Shown here: positions 1-8,774 of the stretch, in pieces
Layout: the number at the start of each line of letters is the position of its first letter
How positions within the stretch are numbered: position 1 is the first letter of the stretch
From: JAMHWF01 sp035911095
GTDB taxonomy: Bacteria; Pseudomonadota; Gammaproteobacteria; Burkholderiales; Burkholderiaceae_C
DNA: 64,000 bases
Direction: 5' to 3'
Assembly (NCBI GenBank): GCA_035911095.1
Contig: JAMHWF010000029.1
Coordinates: 1-64,000 of the forward strand
Notes under the pieces: model-generated
Databases searched by the model: none
The model's input: only the letters and a program-made list of their open reading frames with translations
What the model was told of the DNA's origin: nothing
Program-made: the position numbers and the translations under genes

Positions 1-11
1 AAATGCGCCAG

Positions 12-196
12 TAGCATGCTTCATGGACACGCCAGATGCAATAGCGAGGTTCGTGGACTCGGTGTCGCGTGTTGTGGTCAACTCGCAACAGACCGCGAGA
101 GGGGTTCAGAACCCGAATTTCCTCGTTGAATCAATACCTTAGCCGCAAGTCTCGCTAGCACGGCTCGTGGACATGGCTAGCAGGGTTCGTGGATCT
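12..196. repeat. four copies of a 19-bp direct repeat at the left window edge
   Basis: Four 19-bp units lie at 12-30 (tagcatgcttcatggacac), 42-60 (tagcgaggttcgtggactc), 156-174 (tagcacggctcgtggacat) and 178-196 (tagcagggttcgtggatct). All share TAGC, then TCRTGGA. Spacing is 30 bp for the first pair and 22 bp for the last pair. No gene is visible in 1-201. Arrays of this size and irregular spacing are known as transposase-binding sites at the ends of Tn7-, Tn5053- and IS21-type elements. That reading is inference, because the rest of the element would lie outside the window. Confidence 0.55.
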
Positions 197-201
197 CAAC
201 A

Positions 202-570
202 TCAGCCGTGGCCCATCGTTGAGCCAGCGCCCCGCTCGTGGGGAATGAGGACGCGCTGGCTGCGCCGACCGCCCTTCTCCCGGTGGAACAGGCGCTTGAG
301 CACTTCGGCCGCGCGCGCCAGGGCTTGATTGAGCGCCGAGCGCCAGTCGCGCGCGGTGGCGGTCACCACGACCGGGGAACCGTCGACGGCCACGATGGCC
401 ACCTGGCATCGCTTGTCGACGCCATGTCGGGGGCCATCCACGTCGCTCAGGTTCACCGATGCGCGCGACACCCTCCACGACAGGCGTCTGAGCACGAATC
501 CGGTTCGCTCGAGCGCCCAGTCACGCAGCCCTTGCGCTTGGCGCTCGCGGGTCTTGAAAAGCAGTTGCAT
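202..570 (-). CDS. HPF/RaiA-like ribosome-associated protein
   Basis: The 122-aa product has the beta-alpha-beta-beta-beta-alpha character of the ribosome hibernation/sigma-54 modulation (S30AE) family. It has a central strand pair with an acidic N-L-S-D-V-D-G stretch and a C-terminal basic helix ending in RLFHREKGG. Such proteins bind the small ribosomal subunit under stress. The ATG at 570 is preferred because GGAG sits 6 bases upstream; in-frame ATGs at 576, 606 and 675 have poorer signals. There is no long C-terminal dimerisation tail, so it resembles the short form. It may be an accessory paralogue rather than the housekeeping copy, since rpoN and ptsN are not adjacent. The family call is from pattern recognition. 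Confidence 0.6.
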   Translation of the reverse strand: MQLLFKTRERQAQGLRDWALERTGFVLRRLSWRVSRASVNLSDVDGPRHGVDKRCQVAIVAVDGSPVVVTATARDWRSALNQALARAAEVLKRLFHREKGGRRSQRVLIPHERGAGSTMGHG

Positions 571-714
571 GTCCATCTCCAGATGGTTGAGGGAGATCTC
601 AACCATGCGTCCCGGAAGCCGCCACGACAAGCAGCCGCTGACGGAGCCCGACTTCGGTTCGAGCGATGTCGGCACGCCGCCGGTAGGCTGCGGCCCCAGT
701 GCGCCGGCATCTGA

Positions 715-1605
715 TCAGTTGCCGCGGGTTGCTGCCAGGATCTGCAGGACCAGCGGGTGGTGCAGCCCGCGCCGGGAACGGACGGCATGGATCTCCTCGT
801 GCAGGTTTTCGCTTTGCCCCAGGAGGCGCAACCCCCGCACGGCCGCCAGATCGGTGGCCCCCAGGGCGGTCACCGGGAATACCCCCAAGCCCTGCGCCGC
901 AAACAGACTCAGCAAGGCGCTGTCCTCGAACTCTCCGACGATCCTGGGCGTGATGCGGTTCGCCTCGAACCAGCGGTCGATGCGGCCTCGCATCGCGGCA
1001 TGGGCCGTGGGCAGGAGCAGCGGCAGATCGCCCAAGCTCGCCGGAAACCTGTCGACCTGTATCTTGTGCACCATCGACGTGGGCCCGTACCAGTCGACAC
1101 GGGAGACCATCAATCGTTCACTGCTCAGGCGCAGGTTGGCGTTGTTGACCGGCGCCCGACAGGCCAGCACGAGATCCAACCGGTGCAGGGCCAGTTCGGC
1201 CAGGAGTTCATCCACTTCGCCCTCATGGCACACGAGCTTGAGGGAAGGCGTGTCGAGGATCGGCTTGAGCAGGACGTGCGCGGCGAGCTTCGAGAGCCCA
1301 TCGGACAGGCCCACCGCCAGGCGGGCACTCTGGACGGAAGCCGCTGCGGCCGCTTCTTCGGGGATCAGTTGCCCCAATTGGAAGATCTCCTCCGCTCGGA
1401 CGAGAACCGCCTGCCCCGCATCGGTGACCGCCACGCCCCGGCCCGCCGGCTTGAGCAACTGATGTCCGAGGTCCTGTTCGAGCGCCTTGACCTGCGCGCT
1501 GATGGTCTGGATGGCCATGTCCAGGCGTTCGGCCGCCCGCGCGAAACCGCCCTCCTTGGCCACCACCCAGAAGTAGTAAAGATGCCGGTAGTTCAGCGTG
1601 GTCAT
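715..1605 (-). CDS. LysR-family regulator, NhaR-like
   Basis: This 296-aa LysR regulator has its winged helix-turn-helix in residues 1-65. The opening NYRHLYYFWVVAKEG is characteristic of NhaR, the sodium/pH-responsive activator of nhaA in enterics. The remainder is the usual two-lobed effector domain. The start at 1605 has a GAGGAG seven bases upstream. The gene is divergent from the small membrane protein and TerC genes, with a perfect palindrome between them, so these are its likely targets. NhaR membership is from motif recognition; the effector here is unknown. Confidence 0.8.
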   Translation of the reverse strand: MTTLNYRHLYYFWVVAKEGGFARAAERLDMAIQTISAQVKALEQDLGHQLLKPAGRGVAVTDAGQAVLVRAEEIFQLGQLIPEEAAAAASVQSARLAVGLSDGLSKLAAHVLLKPILDTPSLKLVCHEGEVDELLAELALHRLDLVLACRAPVNNANLRLSSERLMVSRVDWYGPTSMVHKIQVDRFPASLGDLPLLLPTAHAAMRGRIDRWFEANRITPRIVGEFEDSALLSLFAAQGLGVFPVTALGATDLAAVRGLRLLGQSENLHEEIHAVRSRRGLHHPLVLQILAATRGN

Positions 1606-1634
1606 GGTTCAGCTCCTCGAGGTCGGCAACGCTG

Positions 1635-1653
1635 ACTTCGGGAATCCCGAAGT
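1635..1653. promoter_or_regulatory. perfect 19-bp palindrome, probable LysR operator
   Basis: The sequence acttcgggaatcccgaagt has two 9-bp arms around a central A. It contains TCGGGAATCCCGA, matching the T-N11-A LysR box. It lies 30 bp upstream of the NhaR-like start codon and about 70 bp before the small gene at 1726, the usual place for a shared operator. There is no T-run on either side, which argues against a terminator. Confidence 0.6.
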
Positions 1654-1725
1654 TGCACTCACTGTAGCGCTGCTTCTGCCGCCCGCCGCGGACATCGATG
1701 ATCCGGCATCACGACGGAGAAGCGC

Positions 1726-1884
1726 ATGGACACCCTGACCCTTTTGCTCATTGCCCTGGCTCTCACGATGCTCGGCGTCACCTGGCAAGCCCACCGGCTG
1801 GGCAACGAGCGGCGTGACGTCGCCGGTCTGGCAGTGATCGCGGGCCTGCTGGGTATGGGGTCCACGGTGTCGACGATCGGCTGA
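1726..1884 (+). CDS. small membrane protein, 52 aa
   Basis: This short gene encodes a 52-aa protein with two hydrophobic segments, about residues 4-17 and 33-48, joined by a charged loop containing HRLGNERRD. GGAG lies 6 bases before the ATG. It ends 42 bp upstream of the TerC gene on the same strand and probably shares its transcript. I recognise no family. Its placement between the LysR-type operator and TerC suggests a partner or modulator of TerC (inference). Confidence 0.6.
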   Translation: MDTLTLLLIALALTMLGVTWQAHRLGNERRDVAGLAVIAGLLGMGSTVSTIG

Positions 1885-1926
1885 CCGCGCCTCCATCCCA
1901 CACGACAACTTCGACGAACTACCACC

Positions 1927-2979
1927 ATGGAACTCTTGAACTCACTCTGGCTGGGCATGCCGGTCTGGATCTGGCTGAGCTTTCTCGGCGCGGTGCTGGC
2001 GATCCTCGCATTCGACCTGGGTGTCATGCACCGCGACTCGCACGAGATCGGCGTCTCGGAGAGCCTGAAGATGTCAGCGCTGTACATCGGCCTGGGGCTG
2101 GCCTGGGCCGGGGCGGTGTACTGGATCTATGCGCACTACGCCAACGCGGGCGCCCTGGACCCGCAGATTGCCGCGGCTGCCACGCCGGACGACCGGGCCT
2201 GGACGGCGGTCAAGCTGTACATGACCGGCTATCTGGTGGAGAAGACGCTGGCGATGGACAACGTTTTCATCATCTCCATGATCTTCACCTACTTCGCGGT
2301 GCCGCGGGAGTACCAGCACCGCGTACTGTTCTGGGGCATTCTGGGCGTGATCGTGCTGCGCGCCGTCATGATCGGTCTGGGCGCCGCGCTGGTGATGGAG
2401 TTCACCTGGATCATGTACCTGTTCGGCGTGATCCTGCTGGCCACAGGGGTCAAGATGCTCGTGATGATCGACCACCAACCCGACATCGCCAATAACCCGG
2501 TCCTGCGCCTGCTGAGAAGGCACCTGCGCGTCACGGACACGCTGCACGGACAGGCCTTCACGGTCCGGCAGACTGATCCGCGCAGCGGGCGCCTTGCGCT
2601 GTACGCGACGCCGCTGCTACTGTGCCTGATCCTTGTGGAGGTGGCCGACCTGGTGTTCGCGATCGACTCGGTGCCGGCGATCTTCGCGATCACGCCGGAC
2701 CCGTTCATCGTCTACACCAGCAACATCTTCGCCATCCTGGGCCTGCGCGCGCTGTACTTCGCGCTGGCAGCGGTGGTCCACCGGTTCCACTACCTGAAGT
2801 ATGCACTCGCCCTGGTGCTCATCTTCATCGGTACCAAGATCTTCCTGGGAGACTGGCTGTTCGACGGCAAGGTGCCGGCGTCCATCAGCCTGGGCGTCAC
2901 GGGCGGTCTCCTGGCCGGCGGCATCCTCTTCTCCTTGTGGAAGACCCGTCGAGCCGGCACCCAGGCCGGGGCGAACTGA
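1927..2979 (+). CDS. TerC/Alx-family membrane protein
   Basis: The 350-aa integral membrane protein has about nine hydrophobic segments and the TerC hallmarks: an acidic F-D-L-G-V motif in the first helix region (residues 28-33), the MDNVFIISMIFTYFAVP segment near residue 118, and VADLVFAIDSVPAIFAI near residue 240. TerC/Alx proteins are linked to manganese efflux, alkaline pH and metal or tellurite tolerance. The divergent NhaR-like regulator fits an ion- or pH-responsive role (inference). The start codon lacks a strong ribosome-binding site, so translation may depend on the upstream 52-aa gene. I saw no recognisable yybP-ykoY leader. Confidence 0.85.
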   Translation: MELLNSLWLGMPVWIWLSFLGAVLAILAFDLGVMHRDSHEIGVSESLKMSALYIGLGLAWAGAVYWIYAHYANAGALDPQIAAAATPDDRAWTAVKLYMTGYLVEKTLAMDNVFIISMIFTYFAVPREYQHRVLFWGILGVIVLRAVMIGLGAALVMEFTWIMYLFGVILLATGVKMLVMIDHQPDIANNPVLRLLRRHLRVTDTLHGQAFTVRQTDPRSGRLALYATPLLLCLILVEVADLVFAIDSVPAIFAITPDPFIVYTSNIFAILGLRALYFALAAVVHRFHYLKYALALVLIFIGTKIFLGDWLFDGKVPASISLGVTGGLLAGGILFSLWKTRRAGTQAGAN

Positions 2980-3065
2980 TCCAGTCGAAGCCGGGCCACG
3001 GGAGCATGACGAAACGGCAGGTCCGTTGCTCCCGTTCAGATAAGGTCAAGCCTCGCCATGCCTCT

Positions 3066-4796
3066 TCACTCGGGGAGCGAGAGCTGCACGCGATTGCGGC
3101 CCATTGCCTTGGCGCGATACATGGCAGCGTCGGCGCGGCGCAGTAGATGGTCGGACTCCTCGTCGGCACGTGCGATGGCAACGCCGATCGACGCACCAAC
3201 CTCCAGCCGCTTGGACTCGACATCGAACGGCCGGCGCAAGCTCTCCAGGACGCGCGTCGCGAGGGCGACGGCGGCCTCGTCGCTCTCCACCCCCCTCTGC
3301 AGAATCGCGAACTCGTCGCCTCCCATGCGCGCGACCAGATCGAGCTCACGCGCAGCATGCCGGATTCGCTGACCCACCAAGGCCAGAACCTTGTCGCCAA
3401 CGATATGGCCATGCGAGTCATTGATGGGCTTGAACCCATCCAGGTCCAGGTAGTGAATCGCCAGTTTCGTGCCAGCCTGCGGGCTCAACGCTCGAACGGC
3501 GGCGTCAGCCAGCGCCGCGGTAAGTTGCTCGAGCAACGCGTCGCGGTTCAGCAGCGATGTCAATCCATCATGGCGTGCGAGATGACGTATCCGCTCCTCG
3601 TTTCGCCTGCGCTCGCTGATGTCCGTGTAGGTCCGCAGCACTCCTCCACCGACGATCGGCGTGCTGTGCACTTCAATCACGCGCCCGTCAGGCCGTTTGC
3701 GGTCGTAGACGTGGGCTTCATTGAGCAGACCACCACGCTTGATGAAGTCCTGGATGTCGTTGGGCGTTCGCGAGAACTCGTCCTGTTGCCACTGGTAGGC
3801 CAGCACTTCGTCGAAGCTGGGTCGCGAGCGCATGAGTCCAGCGGGCAGTCCGAGGAGGTCAAGCGCTCGACGGTTGCAGACTTCGACCACGCGATCTGCG
3901 TTGATCATCATCACGCCTTGCTCCATGTACTCCAAGGTCGCTTCGAGCAAGGCAGTCTTCTGGCGCAGCAGCGCCTCGCTCTCCCGCGCGCGCCGTTCGG
4001 CTTCAGCCAGGTCTCTCTGCTGACGCTTGAGCACGGAGATGTCCGCATGTATGCAGTAGCGCTGTCCATGCTCGGCCTGCTGCTCGACGATGCGGATTCA
4101 GCGGTCCTGCGGCAGGGGAAGTTCGAACGGTGCGCCGATGAATCGCAGGTGCTCCTGCAGGGTGGCCAGTCCCTGCTCGAACCGTGTAGTCTCAGCGCTG
4201 TCATGGCCGGACCAGGCCAGCCGGTAGATCTGCTCGAAACTGGCCCCCAAGGGCGCTCGCCGACTGGGCAGTCGATATTGTCGAACGAAAGGCTCGTTGA
4301 CCCAGATGAAGATGCAATGACGATCCGCTACCGTCACACCATCGGCGATGAGGTCGAACAGGTCTTCGCCTCCGGGCAACTGGGCCGAGGGCAAGGTTTC
4401 CGTCAAACCGCGATCCGGCGTTTCATCGCGCCAGAGGCGGATCCGGCCGACGCCCGGCAGCGGCAAGGAGGCAACTCGGATCGATCGGCCGCGATGCACA
4501 AAGGCGTAGGGCTGCAGCTGGGCGCGGTGCCGCGCCACTCCTTCGCTGACGTACCGTTCAATCAAGTGCTGCTCGTCGGGACGCAACCGCCCGCGGTAGA
4601 AGCGCCTGAGGTTGTCGGCGTAGGGCTCCCCGACATGCACGGCGTCGGCATGCTCGGGAAACAGCAGCAGAAACGTTCTGTTCCATGCCAACACGCAGTC
4701 GTCCAGATCAAAAAGGCACGCGCCCGTGGACAGACCATCGAGGGTCGAGAGGATGGGTTCCAGGATCGGCAGCATCAACGGTCGGTGAGGCAGCAA
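3066..4796 (-). pseudogene. PAS-PAS-PAS-GGDEF diguanylate cyclase interrupted by one TGA
   Basis: Two open frames, 4098-4796 (232 aa) and 3066-4034 (322 aa from a GTG), lie in the same phase. They are separated only by a TGA at 4098-4100 and 21 codons that still read as protein (IRIVEQQAEHGQRYC...). The first part has two PAS-like sensor modules. The second has a coiled coil, a PAS domain and a GGDEF domain with GGDEF intact and an RELD inhibitory-site motif five residues before it. The stop falls where PAS domains usually have a tryptophan (QDR-stop-IRI, normally DGRWIR), so a TGG-to-TGA change is the simplest explanation. The C-terminal frame could still be made alone from the GTG at 4034. 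Confidence 0.75.
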
Positions 4797-5097
4797 GGGA
4801 TCGAGGTGACGAGACTGCCACAGCCTGAGTCACGGCTATCGCTGGATCTGTGGGCATAAAGCCGTTCATCCCGTTGGAACCGCAGCTTCGGGCTCCACCC
4901 AACTACAGGACCCATTGCCCAGATCGTTAGGCGCTGTGGCGATCTTGTTCCTCTGGGCAGCCGTGGGGATCGTTGTTTGGAACTGGCTGGATAAGCCAAA
5001 GCTGTAGCAAGCCAGACCTCGTTGAAACACGAGAACAGTACAGCGTGATGGCCTCGGGCAGGCGACTTGCCGCGCGCGCGTTCTTCGGCTGCGCCAG
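4797..5097. other. non-coding gap between two GGDEF genes
   Basis: About 300 bp between two minus-strand GGDEF genes. No credible open frame, hairpin with T-run or tRNA was seen. It probably holds the promoter of the split PAS-GGDEF gene. Confidence 0.4.
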
Positions 5098-6120
5098 CTA
5101 GATGTCGTGCGCCACCGTGACCCGATTGCGCCCACTACGCTTGGAGGCGTATAGCGCCTCATCAGCGCGACTGATCCAAGAGTCTACCGACTGCCCGCAG
5201 GCGAACATTGCAACACCGACCGACACGCTGATGCCGCCCACCGTCTGTCCATCGACTCGCCGGATCCGGCCTTCGGAGATCTTCAGCCGAAACTCGTTGG
5301 CTGTGGCCTGCGCCTGGTCCACCGATGTCGCGGGCAGCAGGATTGCAAACTCCTCGCCGCCATAGCGGCAGGCTATCCCGTTCGGCCCGATGCTGCTCTT
5401 GAGAACCTGGGCGACAGCCTGGAGCACCCGATCACCGAGGACATGACCGTGCGTGTCGTTGATGTGCTTGAAGTGATCGATGTCAACCATGAGCAGCGCG
5501 GCCTCGGCCAGTCCGCCGGTCACCGAGGTAAGCTGGTTGTCGACCGCCTTCTCCAACCCGCGGCGGTTCAGCAACCGGGTCAAGGGGTCGAGCAGCACCT
5601 CGCTGCGAAGCACCGCGACCTTGGAAGTGATGTCCAGCAGATCACGTTTGCTCTCATCCAGTCGGCGGCGCAGTTCGGCGTTGGACGCCTGCATGCGGCG
5701 CGTCGCGGCGACCAGCGACTCTATGAGTTCCTTGAGTCCTGCAACGCCAGGTTCAGTGGACAACCGGTGGTTGCCGTGCTCCAGCGCCTGGCCGAAACGA
5801 GCCGCGTCAACGTCGGTCGAGTCGGCAGACGCGCTCAGAGCTCCCAATGCGTTGAGAAGCCGCGATTGAAGTTCATCGGTTAGCGCAAGCTCGCGGTCGA
5901 CGACGTACTTCCTAAACAGGGCAGCGGTCTCGTCCGGGGTGAGGGGGGCCGGGTTCGCGATCCGGGCATCAAGGGCTCGGAGCAGCGCATCGTTGCCACC
6001 CTGAACGTACTCGTACCAAACCGTGTAGCTCGGCGGCTGGCATCCGGAGCCATGACGGGCCAGCAAGGGGAGCGCCAGTCGCAGCAACTCGCTGCTTTCT
6101 TCTTTGGACTGCGGGTACAT
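5098..6120 (-). CDS. diguanylate cyclase (GGEEF)
   Basis: This 340-aa soluble protein ends in a GGDEF-family domain (about residues 185-340) with an RYGGEEF active-site loop and the usual LLNRRGLEKA and DHFKHINDTHGH motifs. It should make cyclic di-GMP from two GTP. The product-inhibition RxxD motif is absent upstream of GGEEF (the segment is GPNGIACRY), so feedback inhibition is unlikely. The N-terminal ~150 residues are helical with a coiled coil just before the GGDEF; I do not recognise a ligand domain there. It belongs with the split PAS-GGDEF gene and the HD-GYP-like gene as a local c-di-GMP turnover set. Confidence 0.85.
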   Translation of the reverse strand: MYPQSKEESSELLRLALPLLARHGSGCQPPSYTVWYEYVQGGNDALLRALDARIANPAPLTPDETAALFRKYVVDRELALTDELQSRLLNALGALSASADSTDVDAARFGQALEHGNHRLSTEPGVAGLKELIESLVAATRRMQASNAELRRRLDESKRDLLDITSKVAVLRSEVLLDPLTRLLNRRGLEKAVDNQLTSVTGGLAEAALLMVDIDHFKHINDTHGHVLGDRVLQAVAQVLKSSIGPNGIACRYGGEEFAILLPATSVDQAQATANEFRLKISEGRIRRVDGQTVGGISVSVGVAMFACGQSVDSWISRADEALYASKRSGRNRVTVAHDI

Positions 6121-6676
6121 GTTCTTCAGGTCAGAACGCCTTTACTCGGAAGTGAATCTAACCTTCACTGGCTCAGAGAGTATCTCGGAAACCCTGCTCG
6201 TTTGGTTCGGATTCCACCCTTTCACGTTACCGTCTGGACAGACTTGCTCCACTTCAGCCGCTGGCAGAGTTGTCCGCGAAACCTGGACCCGCGACGAACC
6301 GCCACTGCGAGACCGGCGATTCATGCGGAGCCTGCCGTCCGCGTCGACGCCCACGCCAATCCTCCAACGCTTCGGGCCTGGATCGCGGCGTTACGATCGT
6401 TGTGGTCACCGACTGCAAGGTCAGTGATCTGGCAGATTCCAGGGCCGGACAAGATCCGCGATTGGCTTGGTCGCCGGCCATTGCGAGAGCAAGCGTTGAC
6501 GAGTCCACAAATCGATCAGGATTGCGGCCCTAGCCATTGATCTGCATCAAGGCGCTGGGCAATCGGCCTGTCGATTCGGCGGTCAGGCAGTCAAGTTCAC
6601 GCGGAGCGCCCAGGGCCGGGCAGTGAGTCGACCAGGCGGGCCGGAGGTCTCAGTGATAAGACGACTGCGGCGCTAG
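6121..6676. other. 556-bp intergenic region without a recognisable gene
   Basis: AT content is higher at 6121-6240, just upstream of the GGEEF gene, where its promoter should lie. The remainder has only short overlapping frames with no family resemblance and no ribosome-binding site. Nothing further can be supported. Confidence 0.4.
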
Positions 6677-8014
6677 CTAGTCGGGGTCCGGCTTCTTGAG
6701 CTGGGCAATCATCGCCTGAACGGTCTGCTCGTCGACAGGTGGCAAGGCGCTGGCGCGCAAGAGCGTATCCCTTTCCAATTCCCGAAGTCGCCACGAAATC
6801 TCTCTGACAATAGCGCTGAGTTCACCGGTCAGATCGGCGTCGCCGATCGCGTTCAGCCGCTCGAACAGCGCCATGGGCTCTTCACCGGACAGGCCGCTGC
6901 TGACGAACGATCGCTCAATGCGCTCCATGCGCAGGTGGTTAGACGCGAGGAGCGGCGATGCGCCGGACCCTGCCTCGATGAGGCTCAGGATCCGTTCGCG
7001 GGACTGACGGAATCTCGCCATCGTCTGCGATACCCGAACCAGCGCCGCAAGGACTTGGCTCGCCTCAACTGCAACTGGAACCTCCTTGGAGTTTGATTTC
7101 GACGCGCTCGGAGAAATGGCGCGCACGATGGAGTCGCTGAATCCTCCCGGCATGAGCCTTGTTGCAGCACTTGCAGAAGTCACTGGGGAACGACCCGATC
7201 GCATCAGGCCGGCCAGCCACTCCGCAGCCGCTAGGATTTCCCCGCGCTGGGGAAGCGCGTCGCCTGCCAGCCCTTGCGGGTAGCCGAAGCCGTCGCGCCG
7301 CTCATGATGCTGAAGGACGGCAGCTGCCACCATTGGACCAGCGCCCTCCATGTCCCGCAGCACCCGATGCCCGATAACCGGGTGAGCAACAATGTGCTTC
7401 CACTGCGAAGGATTCAATCGGGCACCGCCGTTGAGGTACTGCGGGTCCACATACAGCTCGCCGACATCGTGAAACAGCGCGGCCGTCAGGAGCGTGCGCT
7501 CCTGGTTTGCCACGTCGGGTTGCAGCTTCATTGAAAGACCACGGGCAAAGAGGGCGACCGCAACTGGGTGCTCAAGTCTGTCCGTGGCCAGCTCCACGTA
7601 AAGGCTGAGCAGTGAGCGCAACTGCACCGTCAGCGACAGGTGCGCCAGTTCCGCGACCACAGGGCGGCCTTTGCCTTCCCCATGAAGCGCCCGCAGGAGT
7701 GGCTGCTCGTCGAGAAGCTTCGTTGCGATCGATACCAGCTGTTCGCCGTTGACGGCATCGGTGACATCGAGGCACTGCTCAAGCGGCTTGGCGAGCTTGT
7801 GCGCGAGCAACCTTTCGCGTGTGCCCTGGTCGACCCTCGCCCCCTTCGCGAGGAGCTTCATACCGTTCGCCGCAACGATGTCTTCGCTCGCCTGCACATC
7901 GTGACTGGAACTCACGACGTGGCCGACGAAGTGTTCGTCGGCAGGAGAATCTCGCACTTCCAAACTTGAGGTCACACCATCTACTTCGGCCGAAAGACTG
8001 AACAGTTGACACAT
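6677..8014 (-). CDS. HD-GYP-like domain protein
   Basis: The 445-aa protein carries an HD-superfamily domain (about residues 160-290): an HDVGEL metal-binding doublet, conserved histidines and HHERRDGFGYPQGL, the HHERxDGxGYP signature of HD-GYP c-di-GMP phosphodiesterases. The domain is unusual. The final metal-site aspartate (normally ...AVADxxDAL) is replaced in ILAAAEWLAGL, and the region after it is short. Activity may be reduced. The ~170 C-terminal residues are helical and unrecognised. The start at 8014 is chosen because the sequence upstream lacks family-like content; GTG codons just before it are alternatives. Together with two GGDEF genes on the same strand it could lower c-di-GMP made locally (inference). 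Confidence 0.75.
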   Translation of the reverse strand: MCQLFSLSAEVDGVTSSLEVRDSPADEHFVGHVVSSSHDVQASEDIVAANGMKLLAKGARVDQGTRERLLAHKLAKPLEQCLDVTDAVNGEQLVSIATKLLDEQPLLRALHGEGKGRPVVAELAHLSLTVQLRSLLSLYVELATDRLEHPVAVALFARGLSMKLQPDVANQERTLLTAALFHDVGELYVDPQYLNGGARLNPSQWKHIVAHPVIGHRVLRDMEGAGPMVAAAVLQHHERRDGFGYPQGLAGDALPQRGEILAAAEWLAGLMRSGRSPVTSASAATRLMPGGFSDSIVRAISPSASKSNSKEVPVAVEASQVLAALVRVSQTMARFRQSRERILSLIEAGSGASPLLASNHLRMERIERSFVSSGLSGEEPMALFERLNAIGDADLTGELSAIVREISWRLRELERDTLLRASALPPVDEQTVQAMIAQLKKPDPD

Positions 8015-8155
8015 CACCACCGTGGCATACCGCACAGTTACAGCGTTACCCTCCGCCCAACCAGTCGCGCGCATGCGCGGATAGGCCCGGACGGCTGAGC
8101 TTGCTTGGGATGCGGGGTCGACATTTCGGTCTCAGTTAACCGGCTGCGGTATGAC

Positions 8156-8560
8156 TCAGCAGCTGTAGGAGCCTCGAGGACGAAAGTCTCGGCGGCCGCT
8201 AGCAATCAATGCACGCGCAGTTTCAACGGACTCGCAGACGACCTGCTTGTAGGCGCGATCCGGCATGCCATCGTACGTGGACAGCGCGGCCAGAATGTCG
8301 GGATGTTTGGCCACAAAGACGACCTTGACGTTCGGATTCGTCCACGCCGGGCCTTGAAGGAACGCGTCGATCTGCTCGATGTCGGCACGAGTCAGTGCGA
8401 GGGACTGAACCAGGGAGGTATCGACTATCGCGAATCGGAGATCGTCGAACCGTGGATCGCTGGCGATGCACCGATGACAATCCAGCACGTCGTTGGCCGA
8501 CAGGTCTCCGGAATAGGTCGCAAGGACGCCACGAAGTTCCCAGCCCAACTCGTACGGCAC
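8156..8560 (-). CDS. uncharacterised 134-aa protein, possibly STAS/SpoIIAA-like
   Basis: The GTG at 8560 has AAGGAG seven bases upstream, giving a 134-aa soluble protein. It reads as alternating strands and helices: a PYELGWELRGV opening, then SGDLSANDVL, DPRFDDLRFAIVD and a helix with TRADIEQIDAF. This layout is reminiscent of the SpoIIAA-like/STAS fold. No catalytic motif is visible. The longer frame upstream to 8887 is rejected because its extra residues overlap the aldo/keto reductase pseudogene on the other strand and look non-coding. Confidence 0.65.
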   Translation of the reverse strand: MPYELGWELRGVLATYSGDLSANDVLDCHRCIASDPRFDDLRFAIVDTSLVQSLALTRADIEQIDAFLQGPAWTNPNVKVVFVAKHPDILAALSTYDGMPDRAYKQVVCESVETARALIASGRRDFRPRGSYSC

Positions 8561-8774
8561 GCCCCTCTCCTTCTGACCGGTACTGACTTGGCACGTTGGC
8601 TTGTAGCCACATTGCTTCTCGAGGTCTAGAACGCCGCGCGCCAGCAGCCGGCGGACTCTTTCAGAGGATCGTACGCTCTCGGTGAAGGATTCGTCGCGAT
8701 GGAAAACACGGTGATGGCGCCAGCCGTGCCACGAGCGTGTGGAAGCAACGACCACTGGCGTCCCAACCTTCGTA

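Noticed and set aside
1654..1926. yybP-ykoY manganese riboswitch before terC
   Set aside because: The leader is short and occupied by the 52-aa gene; none of the conserved riboswitch loops were recognised.
3147..4859. 570-residue plus-strand frame opposite the GGDEF pseudogene
   Set aside because: The minus strand carries clear PAS and GGDEF motifs; the plus-strand product has no family resemblance.
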